The translations under genes and the position numbers were made by a program. Below the pieces are notes generated by a model, which was not told where the DNA came from, searched no databases, and saw only the letters and a program-made list of their open reading frames with translations. Shown here piece after piece: positions 24,133-33,163 of a DNA stretch of 64,000 nucleotides. Numbering within the stretch: the first letter of the stretch is position 1; every line of letters starts with the position of its first letter. This DNA is from an uncultured Fibrobacter sp. (lineage in GTDB: Bacteria > Fibrobacterota > Fibrobacteria > Fibrobacterales > Fibrobacteraceae), in NCBI GenBank assembly GCA_934691725.1, contig CAKUTF010000004.1, positions 51,874 to 115,873 on the forward strand, read 5' to 3'.

Positions 24133-27123
24133 ATGGTTTATCCTATCCCCACAGACTGGACGGTTCGCGGGACACTCAATAAAAATGGTGGTCCGTTTTC
24201 TGCGGAGGTTGAAAATTTCACTTGCGGAAACAAGGGGTTCAGTTATCCAGAAGATAATGCGGTTTTAAACTACACGCCAGGACTTTTCCGCATTGTCGCG
24301 ACAAACCTTTCCATGTTGAAACTAGACAAGGATGACAAGGCGGAAGATTTACCGTTCTTCTATATGGACGGTCGCCGAACCTTCTTTGTGCAGGCGGTGC
24401 CGAAAGACGGCAAGGCAAATTCAAATCAGAAGAATTATAGGTTTGAATTGCTATCGCATTCCTTGGTGGATGACTTTTACAAGCGCTATCGCGATGGTGG
24501 AACCAAGTGGCTCTATACTCGCGAAACGCAGGCCCTGCCGATTTCGGACAGCTACTATTACTCCTACTCGTATTACAACTACTATTTCAGCGTCTATCTC
24601 GGCTACTACATGGCTGGCGACTGGCAAGCCTGGGATTTAGGGCAGACGATTTTCCGCTACAACTATTGGCCGAACAAAGCGAATGTCGATGGACCCTATC
24701 CCGCTCCCATGGTGGATTTCGTATGGGGCGGTGCGAACGCCATGTATAATTGGGAGCTATTCTTCTATGTCCCGATGCTCATCGCCGAAAAGATGATTGC
24801 GGAACAAAATTATGAAGAAGCCCTTCTGTGGCTACAATTGGTATTTGATCCGAAAAAAAAATACTCATCCTACGAAAGAACCAAAGACTTTATCCGTGAT
24901 CTGCCCAAGGGAGCGCGCTATTGGAAATTCCTTCCGTTCTTTGCGAACAAGGATGCCGATAAATCCGTTTTGGAAATGTTGGGACTTCCGACGAAACAGG
25001 ACAAACTCCCGAACCGTTCCGCACTTTCGTCGCTTGTGGATAAGTGGAAAAACGATCCGTTCAACCCGCACTTGATTGCCCGTTATCGCAACGTGGCTTA
25101 CCAAAAGTATGTGGTCATGAAGTATTTGGATGTTCTTATCGGCTGGGGCGATCAGGAATTTTCGAAGGATACCACGGAATCGGTAAACCTGGCAATCCAG
25201 TTTTACTTGCTCGCGGCAGAACTGCTCGGTCCCAAAAGTCCGGAAGCTCCAGAACCAGAACCGACTTCGCCTTTGACGGTTCGACAATTACTTTCGAAAA
25301 CCGACGATCTGGGCAACGCCTTTATCCAATACGAAAACTCGGCACTGATCGGTAAAGACAAGGCGAAGGTTCTAGAAATCCGAGCAATGGATGAACGTGC
25401 GAAGCGTACGGGAAATATCGTCGAATCGATGTTCTACTTCTCTGTGCCTAGAAACGATACCTTGTTCTCTTATCGGGACACGGTCGCCGACAGGCTTTAC
25501 AAAATTCGCAACAGCTTAAATATCCAAGGTGTAAAGCGAACCTTGGCTTTGTTCGCCCCGCCGATTGACCCGGGAATGCTTGCGAAAGCCCGAGCGCTGG
25601 GAATATCTGTCGATTCCATCTTAAATTCAACGAACGAAAAGTTGCCGATATATCGTTTCCGGGTTATTGTCAAGCTCGCCGTCGATATGGCAAAAGATGC
25701 TTGCCAGATGGGTCGTGAACTGCTAGACATCTTAGAAAAGAAGGATGCGGAACAGCTTAGAGCATTCAAGGCCAAGTGCGACAAGGCGGTAGTTGCAGAA
25801 AGCAAAACCGTGCACGAAATGGAAATCAAGTCTCTGGAAGCGGAAAAGGGCCGACTTGAAAAAAAGAAGACGGCGAAGCAGAACGCCGCCAAGAAAAAGA
25901 AGACGATGCACCTTATTTCGGCAGCCGAGAAAAAGTACCGGAAGCTGATGGAAAAGGTCGCGAAAATCCAGGAAACGGTTGAAAAAGTCCGCAGCATGGC
26001 GTCCGCGACATTCAAGATTCCCGATTTCAAATACGGTGCCGTTACCAACGCATTCGGTGGCCCCCGCTTCGACATCGAATCTCTAGGCGGAACAAAACTC
26101 GCCGAAAACCTGGTAAGCGCAGCGGAAAGCTATGCGGCACGGTTTGCGCAAAGGCAGCTCGACGCCGCCAAGGTAAAGCTGCAGGCGGAGCAGGAACGCA
26201 TCAAAAAGGAATGGGCCGTCGAAGATGAACTTGCCGACGCCGAAGTTGTCGAAGTCGAAAAGCAGGAAGTCATCAACGAAATCAAAACGCAACAGGTCGA
26301 AAAGAAACATAAGAGCATAGAAAACGAAATCCTTCGCTCCGAACAGGTTTACGAAATTTTGAGCGAAAAGTTCACGAATAACGAACTGTATGGTTGGCTA
26401 GAAAAGGAAATGGGCAAGGTATTCCGAAGCTATGTAGCCCTGTTGCTAGATGTAGCCAGGATGGCTGAACGGGTTTATCATTTTGAGATAGATGGCAAAA
26501 TAACTCCTATTTGCAGCTTTATCAATCACGATTATTGGGACAATTTCCGTAAGGGCCTGCTTGCTCCAGAAAGAATATTGCTTGATTTGAGGCAGATGGA
26601 AAAGGCCTATCTTGAAAATGATGTACATGAAATTGAAATCACAAAACCCATTTCGTTGAAAAATTTGAAGACATCTGATAATGAAGAATGGGCCCTAGAT
26701 ATTTTACGCTCTTCAGGCGCATGTACCTTTAAAATCGGAATGGAACTATTTAGTGCCGATTTTGAAGATTTCTTTTTCCACCGGATCAAAGATGTTCGGC
26801 TACAGATAAAGTTATCTGACGAAAAATGTTGCTTCATGAACGCAGAATTGTCATTGACAAAATGTTTTATCGATATAAAGAAAAATGCGGTCAAGGAAAA
26901 CGATTTTGTTCAGGCCGGAGAACAGGGAACATTTGCAACCTGTCTCGCCAATAAAGAGCCTCGATTATTTGATTTTAGTTTCGATTCAAATAGTCGAAAG
27001 ATTTTTGAAGATGCCGGAGCTATTTCAGAATGGAGTTTAAAAATAACCGGATTGGATAAGGTTGACGAGACCTACCCCATTGAGGACACAATCATTTATC
27101 TAAGCTATACAGCTAAAAATTAG
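24133..27123 (+). CDS. Truncated Tc toxin A-subunit-like protein with channel helices and TcB-binding domain
   Basis: The protein has 996 residues. After an N-terminal beta-rich part (about 1-190) it follows the C-terminal half of Tc toxin A subunits. Blocks in order are 'YNWELFFYVPMLIAEKM' (about 204), 'VVMKYLDVLIGWGDQEF' (about 328), 'DRLYKIRNSLNIQG' and 'LFAPPIDPGML' (about 453-485). The long helical pore region with 'LEKKDAEQLRAF' and a Lys/Glu coiled coil spans about 515-745. The TcB-binding domain is about 749-996 ('NNELYGWLEKEMGKVF', 'YWDNFRKGLLAPERILLDL', 'FFFHRIKDVRLQIKL'). TcA forms a pentameric injection channel and is normally about 2000-2500 residues. The N-terminal receptor-binding and shell domains are absent, as are TcB and TcC genes. 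No signal peptide is visible. The ribosome-binding site is weak. It leads a three-gene operon (next ATG 9 bp away). Confidence 0.82.
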   Translation: MVYPIPTDWTVRGTLNKNGGPFSAEVENFTCGNKGFSYPEDNAVLNYTPGLFRIVATNLSMLKLDKDDKAEDLPFFYMDGRRTFFVQAVPKDGKANSNQKNYRFELLSHSLVDDFYKRYRDGGTKWLYTRETQALPISDSYYYSYSYYNYYFSVYLGYYMAGDWQAWDLGQTIFRYNYWPNKANVDGPYPAPMVDFVWGGANAMYNWELFFYVPMLIAEKMIAEQNYEEALLWLQLVFDPKKKYSSYERTKDFIRDLPKGARYWKFLPFFANKDADKSVLEMLGLPTKQDKLPNRSALSSLVDKWKNDPFNPHLIARYRNVAYQKYVVMKYLDVLIGWGDQEFSKDTTESVNLAIQFYLLAAELLGPKSPEAPEPEPTSPLTVRQLLSKTDDLGNAFIQYENSALIGKDKAKVLEIRAMDERAKRTGNIVESMFYFSVPRNDTLFSYRDTVADRLYKIRNSLNIQGVKRTLALFAPPIDPGMLAKARALGISVDSILNSTNEKLPIYRFRVIVKLAVDMAKDACQMGRELLDILEKKDAEQLRAFKAKCDKAVVAESKTVHEMEIKSLEAEKGRLEKKKTAKQNAAKKKKTMHLISAAEKKYRKLMEKVAKIQETVEKVRSMASATFKIPDFKYGAVTNAFGGPRFDIESLGGTKLAENLVSAAESYAARFAQRQLDAAKVKLQAEQERIKKEWAVEDELADAEVVEVEKQEVINEIKTQQVEKKHKSIENEILRSEQVYEILSEKFTNNELYGWLEKEMGKVFRSYVALLLDVARMAERVYHFEIDGKITPICSFINHDYWDNFRKGLLAPERILLDLRQMEKAYLENDVHEIEITKPISLKNLKTSDNEEWALDILRSSGACTFKIGMELFSADFEDFFFHRIKDVRLQIKLSDEKCCFMNAELSLTKCFIDIKKNAVKENDFVQAGEQGTFATCLANKEPRLFDFSFDSNSRKIFEDAGAISEWSLKITGLDKVDETYPIEDTIIYLSYTAKN

Positions 27124-27132
27124 AGGAATCAC

Positions 27133-30100
27133 ATGAATGCTAAAATATTAACAACATGCTTTTTCTTGGGATTTAACTTTGTTTTTTCCCAATCAACCTA
27201 CTTGACTTCTATAGAGCCGTCCAAGACAACTATTGAAGGAGTTGCCTATTACCAAATTTCAAAATGTCAGGAACTGGCATGGTTTCGCGACAAAGTAAAT
27301 TCAGGATTTACGGAAATCAATGCCATTTTGACAAAAAATGTAAACTGTTACACAAATTCCTCTCTCGATACAAACTATGCCGCTAGTTGGGAGCCGATTG
27401 CCTATGATAGCACAAAGGCGTACAAAGGCGAATTTGATGGAAATGGCTACACGATTTCCAATATTTGTGTCAGGCAGTCAGAAACAAAAAACGGGCTTTA
27501 TGGACTTTTCGGTTATGTCCGTGGGATTATAAAAAATCTAACAACAAAAAGTTTTTATTTCGATTTTTCTAAAGACATTTCAAAAGACAACTTCTTTGCC
27601 GGAGGAATTGCAGCAAAATCTCTGCCGGGAGCTAGATTTGAAAATGTAAATGCCTATGGATTCATACGATCCAACTCTGTCGATATGTTTGACAAACCTT
27701 ACATCGGAGATCATCTAGGAATAATTGTCGGCGTCTGTCGGGGAACTACGCTTAAAAATATCGCAATTGATTCCGTTTTTATGGAACTATATTCTTATTC
27801 TTACTACTATCCTTCAATGACAGGACTTTTTTTAGACTCTTCTAAAATTAGAACCAGTAGGATAAGTAGGCCCGGCGGATATTTCTTTTCGAGGACAGAT
27901 TCTTCCGGTTCTAAAATTATTAATTCGTTCGCCTCTTCGATTACAAGTACACAAGGAATTAATTTTGACTATTCGCTGCTCTACGAGAAATATGGGAAAA
28001 TCTATTATGAAAACTTTTGGCGACAAAATCAACAAAAGACAAGTCAAATCGAAGTAAACAATTCCTTACATAAAATTGGATACGGATATACCTTCGGTAG
28101 CTATCATCCACCTAAATTTATAGAAGGCGACAGCCTTGCGTTTGTTACATTATCCGAATGGGATAGTTTACCCATCTTTGTTGAAGCAAAATCGTATTTG
28201 AATGACTGGGTTCGAAAGCAACCTTCGTCCGAAGGGAATAAGAAATGGAATTATACAAACAACAAGCCCATCTTTTCGGACGATGCAGAATTTGATAGAA
28301 AATTCTGGATAGATGATGGAAATTATGATGTTTCCTGGTATTCTAAATCAAAATCCGCTTTTACCATTTCAAGTATTCAACAGTTGGCAGGATTAAGCGT
28401 TATAAGCAATGGTTTTCATGGATTCGAAGCCGATGATTTTTCGGGAAAAACGATTACTCTTGCTGCCGATTTAAAGAAGAAAGACGTCCAACTTTATATG
28501 TGGTGGCCAATCGGTGAAAACAGCAATCACCCTTTTGCAGGAACATTCCTCGGAAATAAAAAGAGTATCGAAGGATTAAATACCGATACGCTTGCTTACT
28601 TTAGTTCCCTGTTTGGCGTTTTAGAAGGGACCGTGAAATCTTTATCCTTGACGGAGATTGATTTTGGCGGTTCATGGGGTGCGGGCGTTGCCATAAAGAA
28701 CAAGGGCGTGATCGATAGCTGTATTGTAAACGGCACAATAAAAAACCGTATAGGCGCCACAGGAATAGCCTTGTTGAACGAAACACAGGCAACCATAAAA
28801 AATAGTTCCTTTGATGGAACCGTAGAAATACATACTCCGGATACATCGTTATCATGGAACTATTTTGTAGATACATATAACAAAACCGATCTTGTTGTAT
28901 CGGGAATTGTCGGCAAAAATTACGGATTGATAGAAAACGTCTCGGCAAATGGATTTGTATTTACAAATGTTTCTGATGCTCCGCCTAATGATGGGAAAAC
29001 AGCCGAACTTAAAACATATCAAGGCGGGATTGTCGCCAAAAATTTCAAGACAGGAATCGTAAAGCAATCTGTATCCAAGGCAGGCTTGAATGATTTGAAA
29101 CGAATAGCGATAAAAAGGTACTACAATGACACCTTATTCTCAGGAGGAATATGCGGCTATAATGCAGGAACTTTGCACGAGGTATCGGCAGAGTCGGACT
29201 CGCTACTTTTTTTGGCGACATATGCAGGGGGCATTGTGGGGTACAACAGCGGAAACATTAATCGAGCCTACAACAATGTAGGCAACATCAAAACAAATAG
29301 CCACTATATTGGGGGTATTGCCGGGTATGCAGATTCCACCAGCGTAATTAAAAATTCCTGTAATAAAGGGCATATAAAAAAAAGCATGATTGGTGATATT
29401 AACCAAACCGCCCTAGTTAACCCGATATATGGCGGAATTGTTGCACTCGGACACTCAAAATCGCTTATACAAAATTCATTTAATATCGACAATTTTTCTG
29501 TTCCTGTTTATAAATCCAAAAATGATAATTATCTTGAATTTGTTTCTTGTGAAAAGAATACTGGCATGTGCGATGGTTATAACGTAACCTATATAAAAGG
29601 GATTGGAGCAGGAAGGATATACAATAGTTTTAATTTAGGAGTCTTTGCAGATAATAATGATTTTAGCGCTCTAGGTGATTGGAGTCGTCAAAGCTATAGT
29701 CGGATTGGAGGAACATCTGTATTTAATTCCTATGCGGTGTCCTTGCCAGAAGATTCAACTGTAGGCAAATACAATACGGATCGCTATACCGATTCCTATA
29801 CATTTAGTAAGGCGGCGGCAAAAGGATCGGAAGAAATGGCTTTTTATGACTTGGAAGCAAGCGATGAAGCTTCTGGAACTTTGCTCAAAGCTCTAAACAG
29901 TTGGGTACAGTACCAAAACGAAAATTTCGGTTCAGAATTTGACTCATGGAAACAAGGTGAAGAATATCCGGAATTTGATGTTGACTTAGATTTTCCAACA
30001 ATCTCATCCAGTAGTTCCACACCGAGTAGTTCTTCCGCTGAAAACGGAAGCAGTTCCTCTTCAAAAGAACCGGATGCTATTTGGAAAACCGTACAGCCCT

Positions 30101-30297
30101 CGTTCCATCTTGCGGTGGAAGGCTTGACGGTCACATTATCCAACACGCAAAGAGGCGTAGTCCGCATATTTGATGCTCTCGGTCACCTGGTAGCTTCCAA
30201 ACCGGTCACAGGCCCAACGACGAGCATCACGCTACAGACTCCGGGAAATTACATCGTCCGCGTGAACGGCACGAGCCGGATGGCAACCTTAAAATAG
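27133..30297 (+). CDS. Secreted GLUG-repeat protein with T9SS-like sorting domain
   Basis: The 1054-residue precursor has a signal peptide ending near 'FNFVFSQ'. Repeated GLUG-type motifs run through it, for example 'GEFDGNGYTISNICV' (about 95-110), 'GIVGKNYGLIENVSANGFV' (about 595), 'GGICGYNAGTLHEVSAES', 'GGIVGYNSGNINRAYNN' and 'GGIAGYADSTSVIKNSC' (about 670-745). These repeats usually form a beta-helix in surface adhesins. A Ser-rich linker (about 960-985) leads to a C-terminal domain 'VVRIFDALGHLVASKPV...GNYIVRVNG' that resembles T9SS type A sorting signals. It is likely exported through the outer membrane and anchored there. AGAGGAATCAC precedes the ATG. The DNA is clearly more AT-rich than the flanking housekeeping genes, hinting at transfer. 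Confidence 0.82.
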   Translation: MNAKILTTCFFLGFNFVFSQSTYLTSIEPSKTTIEGVAYYQISKCQELAWFRDKVNSGFTEINAILTKNVNCYTNSSLDTNYAASWEPIAYDSTKAYKGEFDGNGYTISNICVRQSETKNGLYGLFGYVRGIIKNLTTKSFYFDFSKDISKDNFFAGGIAAKSLPGARFENVNAYGFIRSNSVDMFDKPYIGDHLGIIVGVCRGTTLKNIAIDSVFMELYSYSYYYPSMTGLFLDSSKIRTSRISRPGGYFFSRTDSSGSKIINSFASSITSTQGINFDYSLLYEKYGKIYYENFWRQNQQKTSQIEVNNSLHKIGYGYTFGSYHPPKFIEGDSLAFVTLSEWDSLPIFVEAKSYLNDWVRKQPSSEGNKKWNYTNNKPIFSDDAEFDRKFWIDDGNYDVSWYSKSKSAFTISSIQQLAGLSVISNGFHGFEADDFSGKTITLAADLKKKDVQLYMWWPIGENSNHPFAGTFLGNKKSIEGLNTDTLAYFSSLFGVLEGTVKSLSLTEIDFGGSWGAGVAIKNKGVIDSCIVNGTIKNRIGATGIALLNETQATIKNSSFDGTVEIHTPDTSLSWNYFVDTYNKTDLVVSGIVGKNYGLIENVSANGFVFTNVSDAPPNDGKTAELKTYQGGIVAKNFKTGIVKQSVSKAGLNDLKRIAIKRYYNDTLFSGGICGYNAGTLHEVSAESDSLLFLATYAGGIVGYNSGNINRAYNNVGNIKTNSHYIGGIAGYADSTSVIKNSCNKGHIKKSMIGDINQTALVNPIYGGIVALGHSKSLIQNSFNIDNFSVPVYKSKNDNYLEFVSCEKNTGMCDGYNVTYIKGIGAGRIYNSFNLGVFADNNDFSALGDWSRQSYSRIGGTSVFNSYAVSLPEDSTVGKYNTDRYTDSYTFSKAAAKGSEEMAFYDLEASDEASGTLLKALNSWVQYQNENFGSEFDSWKQGEEYPEFDVDLDFPTISSSSSTPSSSSAENGSSSSSKEPDAIWKTVQPSFHLAVEGLTVTLSNTQRGVVRIFDALGHLVASKPVTGPTTSITLQTPGNYIVRVNGTSRMATLK

Positions 30298-30309
30298 GAG
30301 TAAGGCATC

Positions 30310-31740
30310 ATGTCAAATCCGAAAAAAATTCTCTTTTGGCCTGATGTCTATAAGGAACAGGGTCACTGGCTCCCTACCCTCGCATGGGCTGATTGTCTGG
30401 ATTCAATGAAGGATTCCAACGATGAAAAATTGTTTGACATTGAATACATGGGCATCGCCGATTGCGAGGAATTGATTCTTTCTTACAATAAAAAGAACGG
30501 GACGGATTTTAAATACAGCAACATATTCTATGTTCCCGAAAAGACAAAGGAATCCATTTATCCGCCCGGCTACACAAATGGATGCCGGACAACCCCGGGA
30601 AACAGGTGGAAAACGGACCATATATGGGCATTGGCCTATGCGGGTTTTGACAACAAGGACAACATCGTTAAAGCCGGCGCACCCAAAAATTCAGTCATGT
30701 ACAGGAATGCGATCGAATTTAGGGAAAGATGGAAGAAAATCAAGCCGAACTTGATGGTTTCCGGTTATTTCACCGCACTGGAAGCGTTAATCATCTATTA
30801 TCATCACAAATTCGATTCCGATGTCTTTACAGGCAAGACGAAATTTGCCATATCCACAACATATCTTCGACATCCTAGCGAAAATCCCGCATCCCACGCC
30901 TTGCAGAATCTAATGGCGTTCACGCCGGACGAACAAAGAAAACTGATAAACATGGTGGCGAAAGATTTGAGCGATCCCGATGATTACATGGTTGATCATG
31001 GAATTACACTTGAACAATTTGTCGAACCGCTAAGAAACTTTCCCGAATATATTCCATGTCCGCGTCAATTCGATTACGCCCACTATTCTCACGGAAATCT
31101 AGTCTCGTATGGGGAACCTTGCATTACCAAGGAACTAGAAGGGATCGAAGACGATTCCTCCGGGATTCCATGGGAAGAAATTCTGGGCAAGGACAAGATT
31201 ATTTATGTAACCGCCGGTTCGCAAGTGCTCGATTACGCCGAAAGCGCACTGTCCTTGTTTATGGCGATGATTAGCGCGATGCAGTCATCGGACATGAAAG
31301 ACTATCATCTGATTCTATGCGTGGGATCGACGCTCATTCAAAACCACTGGGACGAATACGAGAACGTAACCGTCTGCGGCTGGGCGCCACAAAGGCAAAT
31401 TCTTCAGGCGATTGCCGAAAAGAAAGAAAAGGACAGCTGTGCCATTATCCATGGCGGACTTGCCACGATCAAGGAATGCATCTATTACGAAGTTCCGTTC
31501 CTTGTGTTGCCGCTAGGAAAGGACCAGATGGACAACGCACTGAGACTGGAAGATTGCGGAATCAAGAACCGATTCCATATCGAATACGTAAAGCCAAAAT
31601 GCCTGCGGTATTTCATCAACCAGATTCTCCAAGATTATACTTTTCTCCAAAACCTAAAGAAACTGAGCAGTATATTTCGAAATGAAGAAGCAAAACATTC
31701 TACAGCCGAAAAAATCGCCCGGTATGCTTTAGCCAAATAA
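30310..31740 (+). CDS. GT1-type (UDP-glycosyltransferase fold) glycosyltransferase
   Basis: The protein has 476 residues of GT-B fold. The C-terminal half shows the UGT-like donor-binding signature: 'VCGWAPQRQILQAIAE', 'CAIIHGGLATIKECIYYEVPFLVLPLGKDQMDNALRL' in pieces over about residues 355-418. The HGG and DQ residues are in place. The N-terminus 'KKILFWPDVYKEQGHWLPTLAWAD' contains the usual G-H-x-x-P acceptor-side motif. Such enzymes move a sugar from a nucleotide donor to a small hydrophobic acceptor or occasionally a protein. AGGAGTAAGG precedes the ATG, 12 bp after the GLUG gene, so it is the third gene of the Tc-like operon. The acceptor is unknown; it may glycosylate a partner or cargo, or make or inactivate a small molecule. 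Codon use is closer to the chromosome than in the GLUG gene. Confidence 0.83.
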   Translation: MSNPKKILFWPDVYKEQGHWLPTLAWADCLDSMKDSNDEKLFDIEYMGIADCEELILSYNKKNGTDFKYSNIFYVPEKTKESIYPPGYTNGCRTTPGNRWKTDHIWALAYAGFDNKDNIVKAGAPKNSVMYRNAIEFRERWKKIKPNLMVSGYFTALEALIIYYHHKFDSDVFTGKTKFAISTTYLRHPSENPASHALQNLMAFTPDEQRKLINMVAKDLSDPDDYMVDHGITLEQFVEPLRNFPEYIPCPRQFDYAHYSHGNLVSYGEPCITKELEGIEDDSSGIPWEEILGKDKIIYVTAGSQVLDYAESALSLFMAMISAMQSSDMKDYHLILCVGSTLIQNHWDEYENVTVCGWAPQRQILQAIAEKKEKDSCAIIHGGLATIKECIYYEVPFLVLPLGKDQMDNALRLEDCGIKNRFHIEYVKPKCLRYFINQILQDYTFLQNLKKLSSIFRNEEAKHSTAEKIARYALAK

Positions 31741-31757
31741 TCAAGTTAGCAGGGAAA

Positions 31758-31811
31758 AAATCTAGAAAGGCATTAAACCAACCGGAAACGTTTTCTTTCT
31801 TTTCTAGATTT
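31758..31811. other. Inverted repeat between glycosyltransferase and MATE genes
   Basis: Perfect 11-bp arms AAATCTAGAAA (31758-31768) and TTTCTAGATTT (31801-31811) flank a 32-bp loop, 9 bp before the MATE start codon. It could be a weak terminator for the upstream operon or an operator for the exporter. The long loop argues against a strong terminator. Confidence 0.45.
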
Positions 31812-31819
31812 GAATCGCT

Positions 31820-33163
31820 ATGCCATATAACTTGACGCAAGGCGGCATTTTCAAGAACATCGCCGTTTTTTCAATTCCTTTTTTCATTTCCTATTTTCTG
31901 CAAACGCTCTACGGTCTCGCCGATCTTTTTATCATCGGGCAATTCGAAAGCGCCGAAGCGATTACCGCAGTCGCTGTCGGAAGCCAGGTGATGCATTTTT
32001 TAACCGTCATCATCGTTGGACTTGCGATGGGAGCGACGGTTCTCATCGGACGCTCGGTCGGGGCGAAAAATTTTCGGAGCGTTTCGCGCATCACCGGAAA
32101 TACGATTACTTTATTCGGAATTCTTTCCACGATTCTCACCGGGCTTCTGCTCTTTTTCTGCAAAGATATCGTCGATTTGTTAAAGACGCCACCCGAAGCC
32201 ATCGACGGAACCGTTCACTATCTGCAAGTATGCTTTGCCGGGATTCCCTTTATCGTTGCCTACAATGTCATCGCGGCAGTCTTTCGCGGAATGGGAGATT
32301 CCAGGCATCCGATGTATTTCATCGCACTGGCGTGCCTTTTCAACATCGCTCTGGATTATGCGTTCATCGGAGGATTTCGCCTGGGAGCCGAAGGCGCGGC
32401 TCTCGCAACGGTCATCGCCCAGACGCTGAGCGTCGCCGTTTCCGTAACCGCGGCAAAAAAATCCAGGTTTGGCGTACAGGTTTCCAAGCGGGATCTGCGT
32501 CCGAACAGGACAATCTTCCGCGGTATTCTCGGCATCGGAACGCCTGTCGCCGCACAGGACGGATTCATCCAGGTTTCGTTCCTCTTCATCACGATGATAG
32601 CGAACAGCCGCGGTCTCGAAATCGCCGCAGCGGTCGGCATCGTCGAAAAAATTATCGGCTTCCTCTTCCTCGTTCCTTCTTCGATGCTTTCGACGGTTTC
32701 GGCAATCGCCGCACAAAACATCGGAGCCGGAGAAGCGCTCCGGGCGAAAAGGACGCTCTGGGCCGGGACGGCAATCGCTGCGGGATTCGGAGCCGTTTTT
32801 GCCATCGGCTTCCAATTCGCCTCAACGCCCGCACTGGCGCTTTTCACCGATGACGCTGCGGTCATCCGATACGGCACGGAATACCTGCGTACCTATGTTA
32901 TCGACTGCTTTGTCGCCGCGGTGCATTTCTGTTTCAGCGGATACTTCTGCGCCTGCGGACTTTCCGTTATTTCGTTTATCCACAATGCGCTTTCCATCGT
33001 CATCTTCCGCATTCCGGGGACATGGCTTGCCGCCCGATACTTTCCCGAAACGCTCGCTCCGATGGGACTTGCCGCGCCTGTCGGCTCGCTATTTTCCGTT
33101 ATCGTGTGCCTTATCGTTTATCGGATACTCGGGAAGCGCAAGCCGAAAGTTTCTTCCGGTTGA
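31820..33163 (+). CDS. MATE-family efflux transporter
   Basis: The protein has 447 residues with twelve predicted membrane helices in two six-helix bundles, as in NorM/DinF-type MATE exporters. Recognisable parts are 'SIPFFISYFLQTLYGLADLFIIG' around residues 17-39 and 'VAVGSQVMHFLTVIIVGLAMGATVLIGR'. The second bundle begins near 'GIGTPVAAQDGFIQVSF'. The family exports cationic drugs, flavins or metabolites in exchange for Na+ or H+. Substrate is not predictable. No clear ribosome-binding site precedes the ATG; an inverted repeat lies immediately upstream. Its last 53 bp overlap the 3' end of the convergent hisA gene. It may be independent of the Tc-like operon, 79 bp away. Confidence 0.93.
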   Translation: MPYNLTQGGIFKNIAVFSIPFFISYFLQTLYGLADLFIIGQFESAEAITAVAVGSQVMHFLTVIIVGLAMGATVLIGRSVGAKNFRSVSRITGNTITLFGILSTILTGLLLFFCKDIVDLLKTPPEAIDGTVHYLQVCFAGIPFIVAYNVIAAVFRGMGDSRHPMYFIALACLFNIALDYAFIGGFRLGAEGAALATVIAQTLSVAVSVTAAKKSRFGVQVSKRDLRPNRTIFRGILGIGTPVAAQDGFIQVSFLFITMIANSRGLEIAAAVGIVEKIIGFLFLVPSSMLSTVSAIAAQNIGAGEALRAKRTLWAGTAIAAGFGAVFAIGFQFASTPALALFTDDAAVIRYGTEYLRTYVIDCFVAAVHFCFSGYFCACGLSVISFIHNALSIVIFRIPGTWLAARYFPETLAPMGLAAPVGSLFSVIVCLIVYRILGKRKPKVSSG

